From Lonicera japonica (taxonomy: Eukaryota > Streptophyta > Magnoliopsida > Dipsacales > Caprifoliaceae): 64,000 nt of DNA. The position numbers were made by a program, and so were the translations under genes. Position 1 is the stretch's first letter. Every line of letters starts with the position of its first letter. The DNA lies in contig CM038471.1 of the NCBI GenBank assembly GCA_021464415.1, positions 73,324,851 to 73,388,850 on the forward strand. The letters run 5' to 3'. Below, piece by piece: positions 35,901 through 52,321 of this stretch. The notes under the pieces were generated by a model. That model saw nothing but the letters and a program-made list of their open reading frames with translations. It searched no databases and was not told where the DNA came from.

Positions 35901-36340
35901 AGTATCTGTCTCAGTTACACCAAACAATATATGTGTGACCGCATCTTTAATAGAAGAAAAAAGAAAAAAAAAATCATGGACCGCATTTAGAAAATGTTGA
36001 TTTTGTCTCTCACACAGTATCTCTCCCGATATCTTCTGTCATAATATCTGCCTACTCAGTTTCATAGTAGCTCAAACAGAACAGTGTCTGTGACCGCATT
36101 CTTGAACAAAAAAGAAGAATTGCATCCAGAAAAAAAAAAAAAAAGAGTTAATTTTTAGGATAATAAATTAGGATTTGGTGTTACTTACCATGACTTACAT
36201 ACGGCAGAGCAACGAATGAGGTAGACAATATCGAGAAAAGAGAATATTATGCAGAGAGTTTCCCCACTCAGGGCTTGAATTGAAGTCTCGGGCCTCTTCC
36301 TGGGCGGCGGTTTTACGACGGATGTGGTGGCGGCGTCCAT
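20986..36340 (-). CDS. F-box/WD40-repeat protein (At3g52030-like), nine exons
   Basis: Exons (- strand): 36340-36189, 35138-34917, 33328-33274, 31459-31361, 30802-30699, 26714-26625, 25697-25558, 24819-24735, 21361-20986. They total 1,323 nt, or 440 aa, and every junction keeps frame. The F-box (about residues 20-61: ETLCIIFSFLDIVYLIRCSA, then VCKSW) should bind SKP1 in an SCF ubiquitin ligase; the WD40 repeats should select the target. WD-type signatures include TMRLWSVESYKCL, RICIWRRNG, GCEDGRAHVFDMYSRKC, GPVTCLSL, AGSSAGRASCWDLR, IGGIDGVLRVVD and the final KYIRVWRFNR. Length is close to the Arabidopsis relative. The start is the first ATG with the F-box in frame (MDAATTS). Introns total about 14 kb, and introns 2, 3, 5 and 8 hold transposons. 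The exon 2/3 junction (IIG|VDKCC) looks a few residues shorter than in relatives I recall. The specific substrate is unknown. Confidence 0.92.
21909..22573. repeat. Direct duplication in intron 8 (copies at 21909-22254 and 22265-22573)
   Basis: Both copies start CCAGTTTG and end GCTAGCATCTCTCTCTC, and share long identical stretches such as ACATTCAACTCGAATCGGTG and AACCCAGAACAAGCAAGTCA. Copy 2 is about 37 bp shorter. The differences are nearly all 1-4-base deletions rather than substitutions. Confidence 0.8.
22580..23292. other. Intron 8 interior without recognised elements
   Basis: AT-rich intronic DNA. A short phrase (CACATGGAAGTCTTGT / CACTTGGAAGTCTTGT) occurs at about 22596 and 22948. Nothing else is recognised. 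Confidence 0.4.
23293..23700. mobile_element. hAT-type MITE with 8-bp target duplication
   Basis: The ends CTATGAAGCATAGAC (23293) and GTCTGTGCTTCATAG (to 23700) are inverted repeats flanked on both sides by CTCATTAG (23285-23292 and 23701-23708). An exact 8-bp duplication is typical of hAT elements. It is 408 bp, non-coding, and rich in GACACG/CGTGTC-like subterminal motifs. It lies in intron 8 of the F-box/WD40 gene. Confidence 0.85.
23731..23870 (+). mobile_element. tRNA-derived SINE-like remnant
   Basis: TACCTCAAGTGG (23747-23758) resembles an RNA polymerase III A box and GGTTCCGTTCC (23793-23803) a B box, at tRNA-like spacing. Flanking sequence has no tRNA cloverleaf. A short SINE is the most likely explanation; the 3' limit is uncertain. 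Confidence 0.4.
23871..24734. other. Intron 8 (5' part) with recurring GTGACAA motifs
   Basis: At about 24255-24505, TTGTCATGGTTAAAATTGTGACAA, TTGTCACTCTGTTCAACTGTGACAAG and TTGTCATGGTCAAAACCGTGACAAG form three small inverted repeats. They could be subterminal motifs of a DNA transposon, but no ends were found. Confidence 0.35.
26779..27287. mobile_element. hAT-type MITE with 8-bp target duplication
   Basis: The ends CAGTGTTCTAAAAATC and GATTTTTAGAACATTG form inverted repeats, flanked on both sides by ATTATATC (26771-26778 and 27288-27295). It is 509 bp and non-coding. A repeated phrase AAAAATCGGATTTTATCGG fills 26885-26970. It lies in intron 5, only about 65 bp from exon 6 of the F-box/WD40 gene. 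Confidence 0.88.
27296..27739. other. Intron 5 interior without recognised elements
   Basis: Mixed-composition intronic sequence between two mobile elements. No coding similarity or element ends recognised. Confidence 0.4.
27740..28016 (+). mobile_element. TRIM (miniature LTR retrotransposon) with 73-bp LTRs
   Basis: Two diverged direct repeats (27740-27812 and 27944-28016) begin TGTT and share CATGATATT and CCTTCTCC.AACAGCTTAA. The first ends AACA and is followed at once by TGGTATCAAAGG, close to the initiator-Met tRNA primer-binding site TGGTATCAGAGC. The purine-rich GTGAGGGAGGG sits directly before the second repeat, where a polypurine tract belongs. The 131-bp interior encodes nothing. 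This layout defines TRIM elements. No clean target duplication was found. It lies in intron 5. Confidence 0.72.
28361..30231. mobile_element. Mutator-like element (Pack-MULE type) with 9-bp target duplication
   Basis: The left end AAGTAAATACCATATTTGG and the right end CCAAATATAGTATTTACTC are flanked by identical ATAAAGCAA (28352-28360 and 30232-30240). The inverted repeats exceed 200 bp and extend inward to a shared GGGAATTAAGAACGTCCC. The unique core (about 28590-29040) has gene-like content. It includes an open acidic stretch (28711-28843; SDADDNDEDDDDEEDEEDF then MDLIAKVRIALL). A second stretch in another frame (about 28930-29050) reads PKIEYITEFGGSGGG and GYSPPPSPLSQA. This suggests captured host gene pieces. 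No transposase is present. The right arm is split by another element. Confidence 0.82.
29154..30039. mobile_element. TIR element nested in the right arm of the Mutator-like element
   Basis: CATAGTTGTCAAAAGC and GCTTTTGACAACTATG are perfect 16-bp terminal inverted repeats. Subterminal regions are rich in AGGCGC/GCGCCT and CCTAGGCG motifs. The flanks ATGATGAA and ATAATGAA look like an 8-bp target duplication with one change, suggesting a hAT-like element. Removing it restores continuity of the outer arm with its left counterpart. Non-coding. Confidence 0.75.
30241..31360. other. Remaining intron 5, exon 5 and intron 4 region
   Basis: Apart from exon 5 (30802-30699) this is AT-rich intron. A C-run followed by an A-run (about 31185-31207) lies in intron 4. 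No mobile element is recognised. Confidence 0.4.
31820..32700 (+). mobile_element. 5'-truncated LINE with zinc-binding reverse-transcriptase tail
   Basis: The + strand reads FIWKVGILTKVKVFAWLASW, then RVNTCDLLQKR and PSWCILCKK. This is the zf-RVT region at the end of plant LINE ORF2. After frame changes comes ALSWCIWQERNARVFED, the usual ORF2 terminus, ending near 32467. A non-coding tail and AACAAAAAAC close the element near 32695. Frameshifts make it inactive. It lies in intron 3 of the F-box/WD40 gene, opposite to the direction of transcription. Confidence 0.7.
33539..34300 (-). mobile_element. Probable LINE 3' remnant in intron 2
   Basis: On the - strand, pieces resemble the ORF2 terminus of plant LINEs (ILGYLE and ERNRIIFGE-like sequence, in different frames, about 33740-33830). 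An AATAAAAAAG-type end lies near 33540. The fragment is badly broken; the limits are approximate. Confidence 0.4.
35139..36188 (-). other. Intron 1 of the F-box/WD40 gene
   Basis: 1,050 bp, AT-rich, bounded by GTAAGT and an ATGAAG acceptor. Around 35810-36080 a phrase (ATTTTGTCTCTC... CAGTATCT... CTACTCAGTTTCATAGTA) occurs twice with changes. No complete mobile element. Confidence 0.55.
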
Positions 36341-37216
36341 CGTCCTTTTGCCGCCGATGCCTACTTCTGCGACTAAGAGAGGGGAGAGTAAAAACAATAT
36401 TTCAATTTTCTTTTCTTCATAAACGATACTTTCTGGGCTTTTACATTTGGGCCTTTCCTTTTTGAAAAAAAAATAAAACATTTGGGCCTGTGGAGATTAG
36501 ACTTGTCCAATAATTCCATTACAATTTACCTCTTTCTTTTTGTTGTAGCACATGTTTGCTTATCTATCTATATATAAAATTATTAAAATATCCTTTTATT
36601 TCTTTGTAAGGAGAAAAAAAAAAGCATTTAATGATTTTTTTGAGATGCATACGTTTCAACCACTCAAACCTCAGTTTCATAGTTTTAAAGTGTATTACAA
36701 ATCTAAATAGTATTAAGAATGACAAGAAATGCAAACAATTCTATCAATAATTAACGCTTATCAAATATAAATACCAAAATATTATACATCATACAACTTT
36801 ATTTTCTATTATTAAATTTGATACATTTAATATTTTCCAATGTACCATTCGAATCCTTTTTAAGTGATAAAAGGTTGGATTAGGATTAAAAAAGGGCAAT
36901 CAGTTTATAAATACCTCATCATTCAATTCGTTTTTGAGTCATAAAGAAGATGGGTTAGGATAAAAAAAAAAGGGCTGGTGTGCTTGGATCACTGCCCTAA
37001 ACTCTAAATGTGGAAAAGAATTTGCTCCTCATATATATTGTATAAAAAAATACTCAAATTAATGTGACACTAATTAAATAATTATTTGTGAAGCCACGAA
37101 TATAATATCTATTAGTCTATATTTAGTTCTTTTATTACTAATGCTGCATTTATATATACTAAGAAAGAAAAGACTAATTTAAAGAGAGATAATTACTCAT
37201 CAAAACAAAAAAAATA
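36341..37216. other. Upstream region of the F-box/WD40 gene
   Basis: This should contain the promoter and 5' UTR of the - strand gene; CT/GA-rich sequence lies near 36365-36400. Farther up it is AT-rich with no recognised gene. Confidence 0.4.
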
Positions 37217-38610
37217 GTATATTAACATAAATTGTTTATTATCACATCTATCACTTCAACTAGGAGAAAGACCCTGATCAACACAATGCGGAACTAAAAC
37301 TCTTGCCATATGTATTCTAATGAAACTATTTTGATGACCATAAATACTAATAAAATGGTGACGCATTCACAAAAGAACAATAAATCTAATAAAATAGATT
37401 GAGGTTATTATATAATGGGGAGTGCTTTCTGTTGAAAAATATGAACTACAGAAACGTAAAATTAAAGATGGAGAGAGAGTACGCAGTTCGTTTTTCGCCA
37501 CGCCGTCCCTAGGATGAAACAGCCCAGATACTCTCCTTTACGATCGACGCACACTTCCGTTGATCATTCGACAGACACTCTCTAATATATACTCGAAATC
37601 GCTAAATGTTTTACTGCCGGAGGCTAAAAGTTTTCCTGCCGGAGGTAAAAAAAATTTCTAGGGTTCTTTTGAATGTTTTTCGATTTTTCTTTGTTGAAGA
37701 AGATATCGATCAATAAAAAAAATTCCTTTCAGTATATCTAGAAAAAATTAAAACGGTAGGAAGATAATTAAAAATCCGTTTCGTTGGAAAAATGCAAGGC
37801 GACGTGGAGAGAAAAGAGGGAGCAGTTTGGAAGTGGTTTGACCACTTTTGAAATTTAAAAAATTAATTTCGAAATAAATTTATACATAGCACAAGCCCGA
37901 GCCGGGTCTAGTCGGTCAGCGCACGTGTGATGAACCACATTTATTCAAGACCTCACCCAATAGCACAAAAGTTTAATGCCCAAAGGGCTTAAGCCCTTAA
38001 GCAAATTTCCCCATATAAAAACCCATGAAAGGTTTTATCTTTTTCCTATGTGAGATTTGGGAAAAGTGGAAAACTCTACTTTGCCTTCTCTAAATTTTTT
38101 TCTCAAATACACACTTGCTCCAATAGTTTCCCATCAAGAAAGTGGGCGATGAGTGAAAGAGCTTTCCTAGGCTGATAGCTAAAGACTCGATGGCCTGCGC
38201 CTCTGATAGTTGCAAATGTTAGATCTCCTTTTATAAAATTGTGAATATCCATCAGCCTATTATACACAAATACATATACATATATATATCAATTACTTGA
38301 AAATGTTGTATAAGCCCTTCGACCGCTGGAAAGCCTGGAATATTTAAGATTTTTCTAATTTTTACAAATTCCATGTGCTTTTCTTTTATTCTGTCTCTAC
38401 TGATATTGATATAAGGAAATGATCTAAGAGTACTAATTTTTTAATCCTTAAATGCAGACAAACTATTTTAAGGGAGTAAGTTAAGGCTAAGTTTTATATA
38501 TATATATATATATAACTGAGTAGCAAGAGGTATGATAAGTTTTAACTACCTAGAAAATATAGGGATTTTGTTTAAAAGTAAATTAAATAGTTACTTGGTA
38601 TTCTAGCATA
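37217..38610 (-). pseudogene. Truncated serine carboxypeptidase pseudogene, interrupted by a solo LTR
   Basis: A remnant of a tandem copy of the SCPL gene at 40164-46775. 38256-38126 matches its last exon (DGYSQFYK, then LTFATIRGAGHRVFSYQP), keeping the active-site His motif but with a one-base insertion near 38232 that shifts frame. The exon then breaks at GGGAAAC, where an LTR is inserted, and resumes below 37430. Sequence at 37217-37420 matches the intact gene's 3' flank (about 39905-40140). 38530-38605 matches its promoter (about 46870-46930), including ACTACCT.GAA.ATATAGGGATTT. Exons 1-7 are missing. Not functional. Confidence 0.8.
37430..38125. mobile_element. Solo LTR inserted in the pseudogene's last exon
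   Basis: Starts TGTTGAAAAATATG and ends GCTCCAATA (from an original CAACA-type end). It is flanked by CTTTC and GTTTC, a 5-bp target duplication with one change. The flanks join exactly where the intact carboxypeptidase reads GGGAAACCACTTCCC. Near 38020, TATAAAAACCC resembles an LTR TATA box. There is no internal coding region, so only one LTR remains. Confidence 0.65.
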
Positions 38611-38639
38611 TTTTTATTTTTTTTGGAAACCGGTATTCT

Positions 38640-39162
38640 TAGGGGTGTGCATAAACCGACCCGAACCGAAATATAGGATTTTTTTCGGGTTTTATACATA
38701 CAACGGTCCAGTCTAATCCAAAAAATCTTGGACCATTACTATTCGGTCCGGTCTACGGTCCGACTAAAAAAAATTACCCAAAAACCGAACCGAACTGTAC
38801 CTAAGTTTGTTATATTTTCGGCCTATATAATTTGGTATCAAGACTTTTGAAATTTGGGCCCATGTATTTTTATTTGTATATGTAAAAAGTATTGGTTCAT
38901 TAAAATGAGCTTCACATATATATAAATATATTATGAAAAATGGGCTGAATAAGTGTGAAAATAGATAAAAAGCCCAAATTAAATTAGCCCATTAAAAAAG
39001 TCCAGACCGGTTGGACCGACCGAAACAGGACCGTTTAAATTGGTCCGGTCCAATCCGGTCTTAGCTAGCAATTCAGTCCGGTCTAGTCCCAAAATTCCTA
39101 AAATTGAAGTGCTCGATCCGGTCCGATTTAATGATCAACGGTCCGGTCAACTAGACCCCCTA
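38640..39162. mobile_element. hAT-like MITE with GGTCCGGTC-rich interior
   Basis: Begins TAGGGGTGTGCATAAACCG and ends CTAGACCCCCTA, an imperfect inverted repeat. The interior repeats CGGTCCGGTC, CCGAACCGAA and complements. The flanks GGTATTCT and GATTTTCT could be a decayed 8-bp target duplication. The same terminal TAGGGGTGT occurs on the element at 53674. Confidence 0.6.
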
Positions 39163-40003
39163 GATTTTCTGGTATAATTGGACTACAAAGAATTACAGCA
39201 TCATGGTTTTACAATAGTAAAAGGACTCTATGTATGCCACTTCATGAGTAATTGTTTGGGGGGCGTTTAGGTTATATTGTTGAATATTTTTTGGAATACA
39301 TATATGGACCAGACTCCCCATAGTTCGAAATTCTTTTTATGGTGACATTTTCCATAACCCTTAGGATTATTGGGCCCATATTTAACACAGTGGATTGATT
39401 TATCTTTGTTATTAAATTTATTGAATGAGTAAACTTCATGAGCCAGAATTATTTAAATATATATATATATTTAATACAGAACGAGTATATGATAATATAT
39501 ACAAATTTTTCTTTTCTCTAACTGAGAAGGTGAAAGAAAAGTTCATGAAAACATGATAGCAAATTCTTGAATACTTATTTTTTTGTCATTATACGAATCT
39601 TCTCAAACAATTTGTATTTTGAACAATTTTTTTCTTAATTTTTTTTTCAAGTTTCTTTCTAAATTATTAAATAAGTATAACTAATAAATGCATTACATAC
39701 ACGCGGATAACATATATAACACTTTACTAGTAGTACCAAATTTGATATAAATATTATTCTCAACCAAGCCTTGAACCAAGACTGAAAAGTCAACAGCAAC
39801 GGCAACTCAAAATTGTGCCCCAATTCGATTTGAAAAGACTGAATTAATTGTATAAAAAAGACACAATTCAAGACAGATAAATTACTCAAATAAAACATAA
39901 AAATAAAATAAAATGATATTAACATAAATTGTTTACTACCACCACATTTACCACTTCAACTGAAAGAAAGACCCGAGTCAACACAGTATGTAACTAAAAC
40001 TCT

Positions 40004-40053
<50 letters not shown>

Positions 40054-40163
40054 TAATGAAACTATTTTGATGACCCTTGCTAAAAAATAATAAAGCGTCA
40101 TATAAGTATTCACAAAAGAATAACAAAAGTAAATGTTTTAATTTAGGGGTTTGAAAAAATTAT
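39163..40163. other. 3' flank of the carboxypeptidase gene, with a TA microsatellite
   Basis: Contains about 45 bp of TA repeat (about 40009-40051) and sequence duplicated near the pseudogene (AACATAAATTGTTTA, CCTAATGAAACTATTTTGATGACC). No gene. Confidence 0.55.
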
Positions 40164-46775
<6,612 letters not shown>

Positions 46776-46845
46776 TGTTTAATTTTAGAGAGAGAGAGAG
46801 AGGTTGAAGTGGGTTTAGATCTAAACTAATCGATGTGTACGTGTT

Positions 46846-46863
46846 TTATATATATATATATAA
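46846..46863 (-). promoter_or_regulatory. TATA-rich core promoter of the carboxypeptidase gene
   Basis: On the - strand, a TTTATATATATATATATAAAA tract lies about 75-90 bp before the start codon. A CT-repeat leader (complement of the GAGAGAGAGAGAG run at 46788-46802) lies in between. A TATA box followed by a CT-rich 5' leader is a common plant core-promoter layout. Sequence immediately upstream is copied next to the pseudogene (38530-38605). Confidence 0.6.
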
Positions 46864-46930
46864 AGCTAAGAAGAGAGTTACGATAAGTCTCAACTACCTG
46901 GAATATAGGGATTTATTTAAAAGTAAATTA

Positions 46931-48000
46931 TATTGGGATAATTTTAAACTAATTTATTTTTTCACCCCACTTATAATTTTTATCTACTCACCCCGCCGCA
47001 ATACTTGTCGTTTCTTCTTACTCATATTTTCTCTCTCGATCTCTTCCTCTTGTTTATTATAAGAATTAAAACTACATATATGAGTATGTCCAGTTCTTTT
47101 AAATTGAGTCTGAATTGGCTATATTATTAATATTAGTTTTTTTTAAAAAAAGTAATAGTAAAACTAATTATTTAACATTCTCAATTTGAAGATTTCCTCA
47201 CAAAAATATTAATATTAGTTTTTTTAAAAAAAAGTAATAGTAAAACTAATTATTTAACATTCTCAATTTGAAGATTTCCTCACAAAAATGAGTACTTAGA
47301 ACATCAATTGGGGCTTAAGTTTGAAGACTTAGACATAAGAAAGCACGTATTTCAACAGTTTTGAATTTTTATAATATTTTTTATTTTCAAATTTCTCCTA
47401 GCAATAATTTTTCTTTTTCAATAAAATTAAAGATATGCTTGCCAAAACATTTGAATTTTCCCTGTAAAAAAATGTGCATTTATGTAGGTACTTCGGTAAT
47501 TATGTATTTATATATGAATTCATTTCTTAGGACGTGCTTGATACATTTTATTTTCCACAAAAAATGGTTCTGTTTTTACTCAAATTAAATCCAACTCTTT
47601 TGTGTGTTTGATTACTATATATTCTTAAATGGGAAACAAATTATAGGGAACCTTCATGTGGCCCTTTTTTCTTTGAAAAGATGAAAAATTAATTTTCATG
47701 GCTTTTTGCGTAATTTGTTTTTAAGGGAAAGGAGAAAATGAGCTGAAATGAAAATTTTCCGTATTAGCTAGTTCCATGAATATTGTGACAATTTTTTTTA
47801 TTATTGATTTTTTGTGGATATTGACGATAAAATTATTCATTAGCAAATGTTCATCTTCAATTGGATATTGATTTTAATAAACTCACCCCATTTATAAGAT
47901 GAGCTTATAATTTTTTCAGAAAAATCAATGGGGTGAAAAAACAAGTGGGGTAAGAATAATATTTCGGTGGGTATTAAAATTACCCTTAAATTGGTTGTTA
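46931..48000. mobile_element. Possible inverted-repeat element upstream of the carboxypeptidase
   Basis: GGGATAATTTTAAACTAA followed by TTTTTTCACCCCACTT (about 46933-46975) mirrors, in inverse, CAATGGGGTGAAAAAACAAGTGGGG and GGGTATTAAAATTACCC (about 47925-47990). The arms are imperfect and no target duplication was found, so this is tentative. The interior has a tandem repeat and no coding sequence. Confidence 0.35.
47131..47290. repeat. Tandem duplication of about 82 bp
   Basis: AGTAATAGTAAAACTAATTA...GATTTCCTCACAAAAAT occurs twice in direct orientation (about 47131-47210 and 47213-47289). The copies are almost identical, differing mainly in the T and A run lengths. Confidence 0.85.
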
Positions 48001-50639
48001 ATATATTGCATTCTAGTTTAATTGGAGTATATCAGACTATAAGCAAATACACCACCATGGTTTAACTATAGCACGGACTGTATGCCACGTCAGTAAATGT
48101 GACATGGTATAAACTATTTTTATCCTCTATTTTTCCCTACAGGATTCTAAAGAATGAAACCCTAGAAAAAACAACATTGAAATCCGCATGAATATTCTTC
48201 TTCTCTTTTTTTTTTTTTGAAATGACACCAATTTCAAACAACTGAAGATAATATTATTATTTTTAGGTAAATATCAAAACTTTTATAGAAACTGAAGATA
48301 ATATTGTAGGTGGTTGGTTTTTCTTTCTCGAAATAATAATATTGTTGGTTGTTGTACGTAGATCGAGTACTGTTTGGAGTGTACCAAAATCAATTAAATA
48401 ATTAGGCTACATGGGACCATAATTAGGCTACAGGGGACCATGTGGAGTGACCCCCTCCAAATGGAGCATAAACGGGTAACGTGTTGGTTTAGATCATCTT
48501 TGTATTGGTTTTTATCTCATTTTAAGTGTTATTATTTCGAATTTAAACGGGTAAATTTTTATTGAGTGTTATCGTGTTTTGAATGTTATTATTTGAGATT
48601 TAGCAAAACGAAATAAATAAAAAATGCGTGTTAATGTTAAACTTTATTTATGTATATATATATTATGACAAGGATGGAGAAGGATTTTTTGTAAATGACA
48701 AGTCTACTATTCTTTAAAAATAATTAAAAGGGACAAATTTATATTAAAGTTTAGAAAACGGCAACTTTAGTGGTAATATTAATTTATATATGGACTAAAC
48801 TGACGGGATAACACTATCTCTTTCCAGAATTAAATAAATATAAGCTTAAAAAACAAAATAAAAGGCCGGTAAGATTATTTCTATAACAAGAAGCCTGAAA
48901 AAATGACAATTCAAATATTTATATTTACTGTTAAGAAGAGTTGAACTGTTAAACGAGGTAAGCAAAGACTTTAAAACAAGTATCATACCATTGCACCAAT
49001 TGTAATCCCTCGTTAAACCTTTAATATTTTTGATAAATATCATATCATGTTATTTTTCTTTATTATTATTATAAAAATAGCATCCGCTCGGCATTTGTTG
49101 TGCAGAACCGTGGTTCAAATAGGTAGTGTAGATATTCAATACAAACTTCTTATGGGTTTAAATTTGCAAACCCTTCTCTTCCTCTTTTATCTCCATGAAT
49201 CTCTTGGATTTATGCAACCAACACTAAATTTAAGACAATTTTGTAGGTCGGTACGTACTTGATATCGTAACTAAAGGCGTGATCCATGGGGAAGTGGGGC
49301 CAACTGGGCAGTAGCCCACACCCATCAAAAATTAAATAGAAAATAATACTAAAAGATAACATATAAATGGTGGTTATAATAAACGAGCTCATTTAAAATG
49401 ATTACTTTCAAAGTCAACTTTTTAATTAAAGACAATTTTTTTTTTTTGATTAATTGTTTTTCACTTTTATTTTATGGGTCACTTGACGATTTTGTCCCCT
49501 TGCAATTTTTTTCTTTTACACATTCTTTGAGTTTAAAATTTGTGTAATTAATTTGAATTCAAATTGTAAATATTATTCTTTTTTTTTTATTTTCTCTGAA
49601 GAAGTTGACTAGAATTCAAATTTGGTTATTCATTTTTTTTTTCTTTTCTCTGAAGAAGTTGATTAGAATTCAAATTAGATGAAATCAAATTAATTACAAA
49701 ATAGGATAAACACTACCAGAGATTTGCATTGATGAGAGGAGATTCAAGATTAATAAGGGAAAAACATTGGTGGCACACAAAAGCCGATGAGTACTTAAGA
49801 TCGAGGGGCAAATTAGAATTGAAGGGGAAATTCACAACTTTTATGGAATTTAATGAATGTTGTTGGTTTTGATTTGATTTTATTTATTTTAATGTTTCTA
49901 TGTGTGGTACTTGGTTTTAGAATATTATTGGTGGGTATGTGAGAAAATTGGGGAGTGAGATTGGGAAAGAAAGCGAAAAGGTTTATAGGGTAAAGGTTTG
50001 TTGGGTGGAACAAAGCCATGAAAGGAGCTTCTGCATCGACAGAAGGAGAATTGCGGACTCCCACTCTTATTAGATTGAGTTACCATTTGGATGGATCCGG
50101 CTTCGACTGAAAATAACTGGATTTAACCATTTTTTTTGGGAGATTCAAGATTAATAGTGGTGATCTTTTTCATACATGCCCTATATATTTTTCTTTCTCT
50201 TTTCATTCTAGATAATTTGTTTTAATACTATACTATTTTTAAATGTTTTGGTTTTTAACCTTACCAAATATCAAAATGTCTTTATAATTATGAAATTAGA
50301 ATCATACGTCAAGGAGAAGGAGAATACATGCCTACGAGGTGCAATGTCTATAAGGTGCAATGTTCATCATCCCTATTTTATATTATGTCTAACAGAAAAT
50401 TGAAAATATTTAACTTAATATGTTTGCTAGATTTTTTATTTTTTTTTAAAATGTAACTTTTAATATATTTGGTAGAAAATTGAAAAGATATAATTTAATA
50501 TGTCTGACTAGAATATTGAAAAGCTGCAACTTAATATGTCTGCTAGAAAATTAATTTAAAGAACGTAACTTAATGTGCTGCCAAAATGTAATTTAATATT
50601 TCTGCTTGCTTTATAGGAGAATTATGGTTCAGACATATT
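48001..50639. other. AT-rich intergenic DNA
   Basis: No gene recognised. A short direct repeat (TTTTCTCTGAAGAAGTTGA.TAGAATTCAAATT) lies at about 49590-49622 and 49643-49676. The phrase GGGGCCAACTGGGCAGTAGCCCA (about 49298) looks like a transposon scrap. Confidence 0.4.
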
Positions 50640-51850
50640 TGTAACTTTAGGCTGGAAAATAAATTTAGTTAGTTTGTGTGAAAAGATAGAAAATAAGGTA
50701 AGAAATGTAACTCATTTTATGAGCATATATCCCCCATCCTTCAATATTTTTCAATGTTTTAAAAAACGAGCGACTCGTACGAGTTGACTCGCGAGTCGAG
50801 TCGAGGCGAGGCGGAAGAGTGTTGCCTCGAGTCGTACGAGTCAGTGGGAAAATTTGGAATTTACGAGTTTTGTGTGTGAGGCGGACAAGTCAACTCGTAA
50901 CCGAGTTGACTCGTTAAAGGCGGACGATTCATCTCCTCCCAAAAAAACAACGAATGAAGAGAGATTTGAAGGTAAAAACGAATAGGCTTTGAGTGGTGAC
51001 GGATTTGGGGGAGAAATTAGGGTTTAGGTTTAGAGATTTGGGGGGAAAATTAGGGATTTGGTGAAGAAGAAGAAGAAGAAGAAGAAGAAGAATTAGGACT
51101 CCATTTTTTAGGTCATTCGACTAACCATCACTATCGAGATTAACATCTCATCAAAAAAATTGGCTCCAAATATCCACTCCTCCATTTGTACAAAGAGAGA
51201 GATTTACAAGGTGTTTGGATGAGAGAGTGAGGAACGAAGAAAGAAGGGAACGGAAACGAGATACGGAGAGCAGGGAAGTTAAAAGGAAATGATGCTTATA
51301 TTAGTAAATTACCGAACTCCCCCTAAGTTATTTTCATTTACTACTTTAAACCTTAAACTAAAAACTTTGATGGTAAAATAACATAAAAAATCTATTTCTA
51401 TGCTTATATTAATTATTTTATTTTTTTTAATGTAAAAATACTTTGCACAAAAAATTTACGCATCACCTTTGGTCAAACGAACGCCTAGACTTATACTTTC
51501 GTCTTTTAAAACATTGATTTTTGTTGAACATTTAATATTATTAATTATTATTGTTAAACTTTGTGTTAGTTTATTATTTTATAACTTTTTATATTTATTT
51601 TTTTCGAAAAACTAAGGCTTACGCCTCGCCTCATTCGAGCAAAACGCCTCAAATACGCCTCTCGAATTTTAAAACATTGATATTTTTGATGGAAAATTTT
51701 TACTCACCACTAAGCAAAGAAAATTTATTCATGGACAAACTTAAAAATCAAGAAGATATCACCTCTATCACTCAACTTATATTTCATTTTTTCACCAAAA
51801 CTAATTCAATTTATTTTCCTTTTCTACCTTGCAATCAAACAGAGCCTTAG
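50640..51850. mobile_element. Fold-back MITE split by a hAT insertion
   Basis: The right arm (about 51688-51848) has AACTTATATTTCATTTTTTCACC and ends AATCAAACAGAGCC. The left arm (about 50640-50743) carries the complementary GGAAAATAAATTTAGTTAG and GATAGAAAATAAGGTAAG. The arms resemble those of the element at 54629-54939, so they likely belong to one element now separated by the hAT insertion at 50752-51679. Confidence 0.5.
50752..51679. mobile_element. hAT-type element with 8-bp target duplication
   Basis: The ends CAATGTTTTAAAA and TTTTAAAACATTG are perfect inverted repeats flanked by ATATTTTT (50744-50751 and 51680-51687). It is 928 bp without transposase. An AAG microsatellite lies at about 51064-51092. 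An extra internal copy of TTTTAAAACATTG (about 51505-51517) suggests internal duplication or a composite. Confidence 0.82.
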
Positions 51851-52321
51851 TTTCTTATTATGTCTGGTTAATTTAAGACATTTACATCTTTTGACTTTTT
51901 TTGAATAATTCTTGTACTTATTTTTTAGTTTGAATTTCCTGTGATATATGTTTGAATTGGTTTTAATTTATTTTCATTGATTTAATTCCGAATTTAATTG
52001 TATATTTATTTTCTTAAATCTATCTTTAAGAAGGGTAATATTGGAATTCAACTTAATTAATTGAAATAATATAATTATTAATATTTTGTCCTTAATTAAA
52101 AAGTTGTCCTCTAAACTAATCGATTCAAACAAGTGTCTTTTAATAAAAAGAGAGTGTGACATTTGTCCTTTAAAAAAAATCCCAAAATTAAACAAATGTG
52201 ATACATTCAATAAAAGAAATAATTATAACGGGTGCTAAAGGTTGGGCTGGTGACAAGTTAGAAGATCATCTCACCACTCCACTCCGTGTTTTTATTTCCC
52301 CAATTTTAATAATTAACTTCC

